Below, piece after piece: positions 26,704 to 34,962 of a stretch of 64,000 nt of DNA (position 1 is the stretch's first letter; the number at the start of each line of letters is the position of its first letter). Origin of the DNA: Rhodospirillales bacterium. GTDB lineage: Bacteria; Pseudomonadota; Alphaproteobacteria; Rhodospirillales; Defluviicoccaceae. Made by a program: the position numbers and the translations under genes. A model generated the notes under the pieces. That model saw only the letters and a program-made list of their open reading frames with translations, was not told where the DNA came from and made no database searches. Location of the stretch: contig JADJRE010000017.1 of NCBI GenBank assembly GCA_016712375.1, positions 1 to 64,000 of the forward strand. Reading direction: 5' to 3'.

Positions 26704-27110
26704 ATGAGCGGAATGCCGAAGGACGATGCCGTCAGGAAGTCGGATGAGGATTGGCGGGCGGAGCTAAGCGAGGAGCAGTATCGGGTCTGCCGAAAACAGG
26801 GGACCGAGCCGGCCTTCTCAGGCGCTTATTGGAACACCAAGACCAAGGGGATGTACCTCTGCGCCTGCTGCGGGCAGGAGCTGTTTGCATCTGACACCAA
26901 ATTCGACAGCGGTACCGGGTGGCCCAGTTTCTGGCAGCCAGTCGACAAAACTGCGATCGGCACCCACTCCGATCGTTCTTTCTTCATGACCCGCACCGAA
27001 GTGCATTGCAGCCGGTGTGGCTCCCCGACGGCCCGGCCCCCACCGGCGCGCGGTACTGTATCAACTCGGTCTCGCTGAAGCTGTCGCCGGAGGAGGGTGG
27101 AAAAGACTGA
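26704..27110 (+). CDS. msrB: Peptide-methionine (R)-S-oxide reductase; about 19 bases missing
   Basis: MsrB reduces methionine-R-sulfoxide in proteins. Recognisable blocks are LSEEQYRVCRKQGTEPAFSG, CACCGQELF (first zinc CxxC), KFDSGTGWPSFWQP, TRTEVHCSRCGS (second zinc pair) and, in another frame, the catalytic Cys in ARYCINSVSLKL. Between CGS and PDGPAPTG the family always has a HLGHVF-type segment that is absent here. The gap at 27021-27026 equals 18 bases plus one, consistent with loss between two short TCCC repeats. As written the frame ends at 27078 without the catalytic Cys; the reconstructed gene ends at TGA 27108-27110. Confidence 0.85.
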
Positions 27111-27167
27111 CTGGCTAGCCCAACTTGTTGCTTCACTCATCCATTGCTGAGGGGAGCGCTAAGAAAA

Positions 27168-27617
27168 TCATTTCCCCGGCTTTTCTCCGGGCTTGCCATC
27201 GCCGTCCGGGTCGAGTTGTTCGGAAGTGGCTTCGATGCGCACCCTCGCCGTTCCATCGTTGAGTACACCGATTTGCCGGGCTGCTTCCTTCGAAAGATCG
27301 ATCTTACGGCCCGGGACGTACGGGCCGCGGTCATTGATTTCGACTTCAACCGATTTGCCGGTCTCGACATTGGTGACGGTGGCTTCGGAGCCAAGCGGCA
27401 GCTTCTTGTGCGCGGCGGTCAGGTCATTCTGGTCGTAGCGCTCGCCGCTCGCTGTCTTCCTTCCGTGAAAACCGGGACCGTACCAGGACGCGATGCCATT
27501 CTCGATAAACTTCAACTCGTCCCCACCGCCGCCACCGTAACGCCAGCCGGCTAGTGCCATCACGGTAAACAATCCAATCGCCACAACAATAGTCGTCCAT
27601 CGCGCAATGCGGCTCAT
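27168..27617 (-). CDS. rlpA: RlpA family septal ring lytic transglycosylase
   Basis: 149 residues. An N-terminal membrane anchor (TTIVVAIGLFTVMALAGW) is followed by the double-psi beta-barrel: GIASWYGPGFHGRKTASGERY, NDLTAAHKKLPLGS, and VEINDRGPYVPGRKIDLSKEAARQIG with the Asp implicated in catalysis. There is no SPOR domain, so it is a short RlpA. It would act on periplasmic peptidoglycan. It converges on msrB with about 57 bases between stops. Confidence 0.9.
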   Translation of the reverse strand: MSRIARWTTIVVAIGLFTVMALAGWRYGGGGGDELKFIENGIASWYGPGFHGRKTASGERYDQNDLTAAHKKLPLGSEATVTNVETGKSVEVEINDRGPYVPGRKIDLSKEAARQIGVLNDGTARVRIEATSEQLDPDGDGKPGEKPGK

Positions 27618-27872
27618 GTGAACCTCCTTTGTTGTCTAGCGGCGTTCCCCATGGCCGCTGCTGAGGCGTCCGACCAACCTGATCCCAACGCCAATTGCAG
27701 GTTCCGAACGCCCGTGATGCGCGCTGGTTCCGGCATTTATACAACACCGCCGGTAACACCCTGGCTTGCAAAGGTCTACGATCGCCTTGGCATGGCTCAG
27801 ATTGCGATCTTGCTTTATCAAGCTGAGCACGAAAGAGATTATAGTACTCTGGCCTTGGATGTTGCCGTTTAT

Positions 27873-29107
27873 CTAAAGTTCGATCGGGCCCCCGACGACC
27901 CGCTTTTCCCGCAGCCTGCCGATGGTCCCTGAGCTGAGGCCGAGCACGTCCGCCAATACTTCATCGGTATTTTCGCCCAGCACCGGAGCCCGGGTCGGCG
28001 TTTGACGCGGCACGGCTGAAAAGGTCAATGGCGAGCCCGGCACCAGATAGCTGCCGATCCCGGGCTGGTCGACCGTCGCAAACATCGGGTTGGCCTCGGA
28101 ACAGCGTGGATCCTCCGCTACCATCTGCTGAAAGGTCTGATACGGCCCCCAGCAAACTCCCGTGCCTTCGAACGCCAAATGCACTTGGTCCAGCGTCCGT
28201 TCCCGGAACCAGGGCTGGAGAACCGCCGAGATTGCATCGCGCGCCTTCCAGCGGTCGCCCTCCTTGCCGAGGTCGACGCCGAGCAGGGGCTCGATCAGCG
28301 CCATCCGCTCGGCCAGCCCGGTCGCCCCGCACAGCGCCTGCCACTGCCGCTTGGTAATGGCTACAACGTAGACATAGCGATCGTCGCGCGTCTCGAAGTC
28401 GCGGCCGTAGGCGCCGAACAGGTAGTTGCCGAAGGAGTAGTGATCCTCGTGATTGACCTGCGCCTCACCGATGTATCCCAGGTTGCCGACCATTGCCATC
28501 GCCACGTCGGCGAGAGCCAGCTTTATGAACTGGCCTTCACCGGTTAGCCGCCGGTGCCGCTCGGCGGCCAGGATCGCCATCGCCGCCATTACGCCGGTGA
28601 TCGCATCCCACGCGGGCAGCACATGGTTGACGGGATTTACGGGCTTCTCGCCGTGTGTCGGTCCGGTAGCGAAGGGGATGCCAATGGCGCAATTGACGGT
28701 GTAGTCCACCGCGGAGGATCCGTCGGGGTTGCCGAACAGGTTCATCATGATCAGATCGGCGCGTCGCTTCTTCAGCGTTTCATAGCCAAGCCAGCCGGAT
28801 GCCGGAAAGTTGGTGAGGAAAATTCCCGCGTCGTCGCCGGGTTGGGTGATCAGGGCGGTGATCAGCTCCTGGCCTTCCGGCTTGCGCGCGTGTCAACCGC
28901 GAGCGAGCGTTTGCCCTTGTTCAGTCCGACCCAGTAGAGGCTGCGGCCCTCTTTGGTGAGCGGCCAACGGCGTGCATCCAAACCACCTTCCAGAGGATCG
29001 AAACGGATGACGTCGGCCCCCTGTTGTGCCAGCGTCATTCCACATAGTGGGGCAGCGACGAAGGCCGAACCTTCAATGATGCGTAGCCCGCCTAGTATTC
29101 GATTCAT
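27873..29107 (-). CDS. Class III CoA-transferase resembling 2-methylfumaryl-CoA isomerase (Mct); frameshifted
   Basis: About 411 residues when rejoined. The N-terminus IIEGSAFVAAPLCGMTLAQQ, the segment GGLDARRWP, WVGLNKGKRSLAVD, and the central NHVLPAWDAITGVMAAM with the Asp that forms the CoA mixed anhydride follow the mesaconyl-CoA C1:C4 CoA-transferase (Mct) pattern better than formyl-CoA transferases. Mct moves CoA within 2-methylfumaryl-CoA in the 3-hydroxypropionate bicycle. The frame breaks at the GCGCGC stretch 28884-28890: two bases too many or one too few. Upstream of the break the protein ends early at RKARS. It is divergent from two further CoA-transferases. Confidence 0.72.
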
Positions 29108-29314
29108 ATCAACCTTCTATCTTGTCGCTTCTGTTGATTCCCCAGACTCCCTCGTCGCGTTCAACGCGTTGTAATGCGTTCTTGCCAATGCTTCGCAATT
29201 AAACGGCTATTACAATTTTTACGGTGCGGATTTGCATTGAGATAGTAGATCGCTGCAGTGAAACTTGGTAGCGTGAAACGAACACCGCTGTAGACGAGCG
29301 AGGGCTTCGGCGGA

Positions 29315-30715
29315 ATGAAGAAAGACGATGGCACGTCCGTACGTCATAGCGGCGCGGCCCGGCTACAGGCGGGTGCAAAGAAGGGGAGGCGTGGGTTGAG
29401 CGCTGCATATCAGGAACACGAGGCTACCGGTGAGCCCGATCCGCAAAGCGACGACGCGTCGGTTGACGGCTCAGAGGTTGCCAGCGGACCGCGGCCCGAG
29501 GGCGCCGCGGTCAATGGCGAGCTACCGCTGTCCGGGGTTCGCGTCATCGACGTTGGCAACTTTCTCGCCGGACCCTATGCAGCTTCAATCCTTGGAGAGT
29601 TCGGAGCCGAAGTACTGAAGGTTGAGCACCCGATTGCCGGCGACCCGATGCGCCGCTTCGGCACTGCGACGAAGCGCCATGACGCCTCTCTCGCCTGGCT
29701 TTCGGAAGCGCGCAACAAGAAGTCAGTAACGATTGATCTGCGACAAAAGCGCGGTGTCGAGCTGTTCATACGATTAGTGGCAAAATCCGATGTGCTGGTG
29801 GAGAATTTCCGCCCCGGCACAATGGAGGAATGGGGGCTTGGCTGGGATGTGCTGAACGCCGCAAATCCTGGTCTGGTCATGCTCCGGGTTTCTGGCTACG
29901 GCCAGACAGGACCTTATCGCCGGCGCCCGGGCTTTGCCCACATCGCGCACGCCATCGGCGGGCTATCCTACCTGGCTGGATTCCCCGGCGAGACACCGGT
30001 GGTTCCGGGAACAGCACCCCTTGGTGACTACATTTCCAGCCTGTACGGCGTCATCGGCGTGATGCTGGCGCTTCGTCACAAGGAAGAGACCGGACGCGGC
30101 CAAATCATCGACATCGGCATCTATGAGGCGGTCTTCCGGCAGATGGACGAACTTGCCGCTTCGTACGGGCTGTTCGGCAAGGTGCGCGAGCGCGAAGGTG
30201 CGGGTAGTTTCGTTGCCGTGCCGCACGGGCATTTCCGCTGCCAGGACGGCAAGTGGGTGGCAATCGCCTGCACCACCGACAAAATGTTCGAGCGTTTGTC
30301 CGAGGCAATGGAACGCCCGGAACTGGCCTCGCACCTGCTCTACGGCGAACAGCGCAAGCGGCTGGCGGCGCGCGATGAAGTAAACGCGATCGTCATTGAT
30401 TGGGTCGGCGCGCGGCCGCGAGACGAGGTGATGCGGCTTTGCGTCGACAATGAGGTTCCGGTCGGCAAGCTCAACTCTATCGCCGACATCTTCGAGGATG
30501 AACACTTTCAGGCTCGTGCAAATCTGACGACGATCGAGGAAGAAGGACTCGGCCCGGTGGTGGTACCGGGGGTGGTGCCGACGCTCTCCGAGACACCGGG
30601 GCGGATCACCAACCTTGGCCCGCCGCTCGGCAACGCGACTTACGAAGTGATGCGCGAGTTGCTTGAACTGACGGCCGCCGAGATCGCCGAGCTGCGCAAG
30701 CACAAGATCGTCTGA
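29315..30715 (+). CDS. CaiB/BaiF class III CoA-transferase, SmtA/SmtB-like
   Basis: Up to 466 residues. The CoA-transferase domain begins at about residue 70 with PLSGVRVIDVGNFLAGPYAASILGEFGAEVLKVE, then EARNKKSVTIDL, VENFRPGTMEEWGLG, SGYGQTGPY, and LGDYISSLYG with the catalytic Asp. The first 65 residues are polar, low in conservation and may not be translated: a TTG at 29396 preceded by GGGGAGG is an alternative start. It is closely related to the next gene and probably forms a heteromer with it, as SmtA and SmtB do in succinyl-CoA:malate CoA transfer. Substrate is inferred from similarity only. Confidence 0.8.
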   Translation: MKKDDGTSVRHSGAARLQAGAKKGRRGLSAAYQEHEATGEPDPQSDDASVDGSEVASGPRPEGAAVNGELPLSGVRVIDVGNFLAGPYAASILGEFGAEVLKVEHPIAGDPMRRFGTATKRHDASLAWLSEARNKKSVTIDLRQKRGVELFIRLVAKSDVLVENFRPGTMEEWGLGWDVLNAANPGLVMLRVSGYGQTGPYRRRPGFAHIAHAIGGLSYLAGFPGETPVVPGTAPLGDYISSLYGVIGVMLALRHKEETGRGQIIDIGIYEAVFRQMDELAASYGLFGKVREREGAGSFVAVPHGHFRCQDGKWVAIACTTDKMFERLSEAMERPELASHLLYGEQRKRLAARDEVNAIVIDWVGARPRDEVMRLCVDNEVPVGKLNSIADIFEDEHFQARANLTTIEEEGLGPVVVPGVVPTLSETPGRITNLGPPLGNATYEVMRELLELTAAEIAELRKHKIV

Positions 30716-30748
30716 AGGCGCGGCGCCGATCGCGCAGGGAGTGCGAAG

Positions 30749-31966
30749 ATGACTGAGCCGACAAAAGCGCCGCTGCCGCTATCCGGAATCAGGGTCATTG
30801 ATGTGGCGACGGTTATCGCTGCCCCGTATTGCGCCGCCCTGCTGGGCGAGTTCGGAGCCGAGGTGCTCAAGGTCGAGCATCCCATTGGCGGCGACGCCTG
30901 CCGGCGTTTCGGCACGCCCACCTCGCGTGGCGACACGCTGACCTGGCTGTCGGAGGCCCGCAACAAGAAGTCGGTGACCATCGACTTGCATCGCCGCGAA
31001 GGCGTGCAGCTGTTCAAGCGGCTGGTCGAGCAGACCGATATCCTGTGCGAGAATTTCCGGCCCGGCACGCTGGAGAAGTGGGGCGTGGGCTGGGAGGTTC
31101 TGCGAGCCATCAACCCTGGCCTGATCATGCTGCGTGTCTCCGGCTACGGTCAGAGCGGTCCGTACAGGGATCGGCCCGGCTTTGCTCGGATCGCGCATGC
31201 CGTCGGCGGCCTCGCCTACTTGGCCGGCATGCCAAAGGGAACGCCGGTTACCCCCGGCTCGACGACCCTCGGGGACTACATGAGCGGGCTCTACGGTTGC
31301 ATCGGCGTGCTGCTGGCGTTGCGGCACAAGCAGAAGACCGGCCGCGGCCAGTGTATTGATACGGCACTATACGAGAGTGTATTCCGCTGCACGGATGAAC
31401 TCGCCCCGGCCTACGCCATGTATGGGACCGTCCGCGAGCGCCATGGCCCGCATATCGAGAGTGGCTGCCCCTACGGCCACTTTCCGACCAAGGACGGCAA
31501 GTGGGTAGCGATCGCGTGTACCACCGACAAAATGTTCGCGCGCCTCGCCAACGCAATGGGCCGGCCGGAACTCGCATCCTCGAGTCTGTATGGTGAGCAG
31601 AAGACCCGGTTGGACAACCGCAGCGATGTGAATGAGATCGTCCGCGACTGGTGCGGCTCGCTGGATCGCGACGCGCTGCTGGCCCGCTGCAACGCCCACG
31701 ACGCGCCGGCCGGGCCACTGAACAACATCGCCGACATCTTCGGCAACCGGCAGTTCCACGCTCGCCGCAACCTCGTTGCCTTCGATATAGGTGAGCAGGG
31801 GGAAACGGTGATTGTCCCCAACGTCATCCCCCGCCTGTCGGAGACACCGGGCCGCATCGACAGCCTCGGCCCGGCTCTGGGCGAGCATACCGATGAAGTG
31901 CTTCGCGAAATGCTTGGCGTCACAGACCAGGAACTCGCCAGCCTGCGCGACAAGCGGGTCATCTGA
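30749..31966 (+). CDS. CaiB/BaiF class III CoA-transferase, SmtA/SmtB-like paralogue
   Basis: 405 residues, full family length. It shares long blocks with the upstream gene: PLSGIRVIDVATVIAAPYCAALLGEFGAEVLKVEHPIGGD, EARNKKSVTIDLHRREGVQLF, ENFRPGTLEKWGVGW, GSTTLGDYMSGLYG (catalytic Asp) and WVAIACTTDKMFARL. The pair lies 33 bases apart on the same strand and looks like an old tandem duplication. Together with the divergent Mct-like gene it forms a three-gene CoA-transferase locus. Start ATG 30749 is preceded by AGGGAG. Confidence 0.85.
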   Translation: MTEPTKAPLPLSGIRVIDVATVIAAPYCAALLGEFGAEVLKVEHPIGGDACRRFGTPTSRGDTLTWLSEARNKKSVTIDLHRREGVQLFKRLVEQTDILCENFRPGTLEKWGVGWEVLRAINPGLIMLRVSGYGQSGPYRDRPGFARIAHAVGGLAYLAGMPKGTPVTPGSTTLGDYMSGLYGCIGVLLALRHKQKTGRGQCIDTALYESVFRCTDELAPAYAMYGTVRERHGPHIESGCPYGHFPTKDGKWVAIACTTDKMFARLANAMGRPELASSSLYGEQKTRLDNRSDVNEIVRDWCGSLDRDALLARCNAHDAPAGPLNNIADIFGNRQFHARRNLVAFDIGEQGETVIVPNVIPRLSETPGRIDSLGPALGEHTDEVLREMLGVTDQELASLRDKRVI

Positions 31967-32120
31967 CGTGGAGCAGGCTCTCTGCTCCCAGTTCGCTGAA
32001 GATCCTGCCCGCCCACAATGGACGATCAAGCGAGGTTGGTGAAGCAGGAGTTGGTGAAGCAGGAGTTGGTCTTGCCCGGGTTTCTGTCCCGTCGTCGCCG
32101 TGCCTGGTACAGCCCCGCGA

Positions 32121-32577
32121 TCAGCGGGCCAAGAGACCGGGAGGCAACCCGTTAAGCGCCCGCCACGACGCGGTGGAGCGGTAAACGATCGCTACCGGCT
32201 TCGACTTTTGCGATAATGTAGGCGCTAGGTTCTCAACCCATAGGTGCACTAAGGTCGCTTCCCCTATCTCTCGGACAATCGCGCCGAGAAGTTGTTGCAC
32301 ACGCTCGCGGACTCGAGCCGATTGCAGCGGCTCGTAGCCAAAGCTGACACCATGTAGCGTTGCCTCAGTGACCCCATCTACTTTCAGCGGCCAGGACAAT
32401 AGCGACGCGAACCGGACTAAGTGCGGATAAGCTCTCTTCGACCAATTCCTGGCAAGTGATACGGGTTTCAGCGATGCCGGCGATGGTCCATCCCAGCCGG
32501 GAGATGGCGGCGAGGCAGGCGGTATGTACGTGCGGAAGCGCCAGCTTCGATCCTACTGTCAGGCGGAACCTCGACAT
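32121..32577 (-). CDS. Hypothetical protein, about 150 residues, frameshifted
   Basis: Two overlapping frames join into one plausible protein: the first begins at ATG 32577 (SRFRLTVGSKLALPHVHTA...RVAIVL), the second continues with WPLKVDGVTEATLHGVSFGYE and runs to 32121. The switch point is near 32385-32400. AGAGAGG lies just ahead of the ATG. I do not recognise a domain; there is no signal peptide or membrane helix. The base composition is lower in GC than its neighbours, which may indicate transfer. It could also be chance, since neither half is convincing alone. Confidence 0.35.
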
Positions 32578-32892
32578 GACCTCTCTTCACGCCCCCACTG
32601 GCTTGCGAACGGTCCACGATTTGCGCGGTCTTTATTTCGGCGAGACCCTCTAGACGAGACGGCACGTCTATGATGGATTTTTCCCACGCACTTCAAATAG
32701 TTTCTGTCTTGAACACCACGAATAATTATACCCCTGTTTGGACCACCGAGATCTGAATAGTTAGTTGCGAAGCATGATGGCAAGGTTTGATGGCGTCTTG
32801 GCCTAAGCCTCCGCGAGGCGCTGATGTTCCATTCACGACTACACCCCCAGCAAAACGTATGCAAAAGCGCATTGGGCGCTTAAATTAGGGAG
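32578..32892. other. Intergenic, A/T-richer than surroundings
   Basis: About 315 bases with several A/T tracts (for example around 32695-32765) and no open frame with a credible start. It probably includes the promoter of the 6S-like RNA and cyclo-ligase. Nothing else was recognised. Confidence 0.5.
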
Positions 32893-33052
32893 GGCGGTGG
32901 CTGCTGGGTTCGTTCAGGCTCATGAGTCCCTCCGGCCAACAGTGACCCTGAGGGAGCTGTCTCTGCTGGGCCCCAGGGCCCAGCACGCGGCGCCCACCTG
33001 CGCAAGCAGGCCAGAGAGGATCACCGGGCCGACGGCTTGCGTGGCGCCGCCT
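32893..33052 (+). ncRNA. ssrS: Probable 6S RNA
   Basis: A roughly 160-base segment directly upstream of 5-formyl-THF cyclo-ligase, the conserved position of 6S RNA in proteobacteria. Its ends can pair: GGCGGTG (32893-32899) with CGCCGCC near 33046-33052. Inside are AGTCCCTC/GAGGGA arms and a strong terminal hairpin, TGCTGGGC (32964-32971) with GCCCAGCA (32978-32985). A T-rich stretch follows. 6S RNA mimics an open promoter and holds the housekeeping RNA polymerase in stationary phase. The call rests on context plus fold; the ends are approximate. Confidence 0.6.
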
Positions 33053-33120
33053 TCTTTTTCTCAGCGCGGCCGGCTCTTTCCCGTTCCGCTTCCACCAGCA
33101 GGCCGTTACCGAACGAGTTC

Positions 33121-33762
33121 ATGTCCGCAGAAATCCAACCAGCCGCAATCAACGAACAGAAACGGGCGCTGCGCAAGCGGATGCGGGCAATGCGCCTGGT
33201 CGCAGAACAGAAGGAGGGACCGGATGCTGCCTTAGCGGTGGCACGTCTTGCGCTGGCGCGGCTCGATGATCTTGGTCTTGCCAGCGGCGCCGTGGTCGCC
33301 GGGTACTGGCCGATCTCGACCGAACTCGACGTCCGGCCGTTGCTGGCAAGATTGGAAAGCGCCGGTATCGCTTGTGCGCTTCCGGCGATCAAGGAAGGTT
33401 GCGATGTGCTCGTCTTTCGCCGCTGGAGGCCCGGCGAGGACCTGCTCCCTGGCGTGTTCGAGACCCGGCAGCCACCTCCCGAGGCGCAGCCGGTCGATCC
33501 TGATGCGCTATTGGTGCCGCTGCTGGCGGTCGATGAGCGCGGAACGCGCCTCGGACACGGCCGCGGCTGGTACGATCGGACGCTCGCCGCCCTGCGCCGG
33601 GGCTGCGGCGGTTCCGGCCGGCCGCTTGCGATCGGCGTCTGCTTCGCTTCGCAGGTCATCGGCAACGTGCCTTGTGATGCCTTAGATCAGCCGATCGACT
33701 GGATTTTGACCGGCGAAGGGCTGATGCGCTGCGAGCGCTCCCGCGCCGATCTTGAGAGATAA
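33121..33762 (+). CDS. fau: 5-formyltetrahydrofolate cyclo-ligase
   Basis: 213 residues. Family motifs are AINEQKRALRKRMRAMR at the start, GYWPISTELDVRPLL, and the ATP/Mg site PLLAVDERGTRLGHGRGWYDRTL. It converts 5-formyl-THF to 5,10-methenyl-THF. Start ATG 33121 is chosen because the conserved domain starts about 12 residues later; codons back to 33037 lie in the 3' end of the 6S-like RNA. It is followed by the YmdB-type gene after 12 bases, forming an operon. Confidence 0.93.
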   Translation: MSAEIQPAAINEQKRALRKRMRAMRLVAEQKEGPDAALAVARLALARLDDLGLASGAVVAGYWPISTELDVRPLLARLESAGIACALPAIKEGCDVLVFRRWRPGEDLLPGVFETRQPPPEAQPVDPDALLVPLLAVDERGTRLGHGRGWYDRTLAALRRGCGGSGRPLAIGVCFASQVIGNVPCDALDQPIDWILTGEGLMRCERSRADLER

Positions 33763-33774
33763 GGGCCCCACCGG

Positions 33775-34587
33775 ATGAAGCTTCTTTTCTGTGGCGATGT
33801 CGTCGGTCGTGCCGGCCGGCGGGCGGTGTGCGACCGCGTTCCTCAGCTGCGCCGGCATCTCGAGCTCGACTTCGTTGTCGTTAACGGAGAGAACGCGGCG
33901 CACGGGTTCGGTATCACCCCAGAGATTTGTCGCGAGTTTTTTCAGTCTGGGGTCGACGTCGTCACCACCGGCAACCACGCCTGGGACCGTCGCGAAATGC
34001 TCGACTACATTGTTCGCGAGAACCGTCTGCTGCGGCCGCTGAACTATCCCCAAGGCGCACCCGGCCTCGGTGCCAACGTCTTTACGGCCAATGGAGGGCG
34101 GCGGGTGATGGTGCTGCAGGTGATGGGACGGCTGTTCATGGACCCACTCGACGATCCGTTTGCCGCCGTCGAACGAGCCTTGCTCGACCACCGTCTCGGC
34201 CACTCGGTGGATTGCATCGTGGTCGACATCCATGCCGAGGCAACCAGCGAAAAGATGGCATTGGGGCATACGCTCGACGGTCGTGCCAGCCTGGTGGTTG
34301 GCACACACAGCCATGTGCCGACGGCGGACGCGCATATCCTGCGCGGCGGCACCGCCTACATCACCGATATCGGCATGTGCGGCGACTACGACTCGGTGAT
34401 CGGCATGGAGAAGACCACAGCAATCGTGCGGTTTGTCTCGAAGCTGCCGACCGGCCGGCTGGAGCCGGCGGACGGCGACGCTACCTTATGCGCCGTTTAC
34501 ATCGAGACGGACGACCAAACGGGCTTGGCTCGTTGCGTCGCTCCGTTACGCATCGGCGGCCGTCTCGCTCCGGTGTGGCCTATCTGA
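33775..34587 (+). CDS. YmdB/TIGR00282-family metallophosphoesterase
   Basis: 270 residues. Metal-binding blocks are LFCGDVVGRAGR (Asp), VVNGENAAHGFGI (Asn), TTGNHAWDRREM (Asn-His) and VGTHSHVPTADAHIL (His pair). In Bacillus YmdB is a 2',3'-cyclic nucleotide phosphodiesterase affecting biofilm choice; in alphaproteobacteria the role is less known, and the gene is commonly next to the folate cyclo-ligase, as here. No signal peptide, cytoplasmic. Confidence 0.9.
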   Translation: MKLLFCGDVVGRAGRRAVCDRVPQLRRHLELDFVVVNGENAAHGFGITPEICREFFQSGVDVVTTGNHAWDRREMLDYIVRENRLLRPLNYPQGAPGLGANVFTANGGRRVMVLQVMGRLFMDPLDDPFAAVERALLDHRLGHSVDCIVVDIHAEATSEKMALGHTLDGRASLVVGTHSHVPTADAHILRGGTAYITDIGMCGDYDSVIGMEKTTAIVRFVSKLPTGRLEPADGDATLCAVYIETDDQTGLARCVAPLRIGGRLAPVWPI

Positions 34588-34665
34588 GCGCGCCGTGCAT
34601 TATTTGGCTTGAGGTGCAGGCGGCAAGCGCCAACTACTTTCCACGGGTATGACGTGGAGGATGCC

Positions 34666-34872
34666 ATGACAACAACGACTGGACACGTATCCGCAAATCT
34701 CAACCGCTTTCTCAAGGGCATCGATTTTCCCGCCAAGCGGGCGGATCTGGTCGAGCAAGCGAGGGAGAACGGCGCCGATTACGGTGTTCTCGAGGTGCTC
34801 AACAACCTGCAGCAGCGAGATTACGAGAGTATGGCCGACGTGATGAAGGCGTACAGCGAGGTTTCCGTTTGA
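34666..34872 (+). CDS. DUF2795 domain protein
   Basis: 68 residues. The body FLKGIDFPAKRADLVEQARENGA...VLEVLNNLQQRDYESMADVMKAYSEV matches DUF2795 (PF11387), small soluble proteins of unknown role. Start ATG 34666 sits after GGAGG (34657-34661) with short spacing. It ends 90 bases before the convergent uvrB. Confidence 0.8.
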   Translation: MTTTTGHVSANLNRFLKGIDFPAKRADLVEQARENGADYGVLEVLNNLQQRDYESMADVMKAYSEVSV

Positions 34873-34962
34873 CCGCTTAACTTTGAGAATCGATAAGCCG
34901 GGAAAAAGATGATCAGGTAATCATACGGTCGGCCGTCACGGCCGTGGATGCTGAAGGGAGCT

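Noticed and set aside
27618..27932. Plus-strand frame of 104 codons between rlpA and the Mct-like gene
   Set aside because: No ribosome-binding site, start abuts the rlpA ATG on the other strand, end runs into the CoA-transferase gene, and no family is recognisable.
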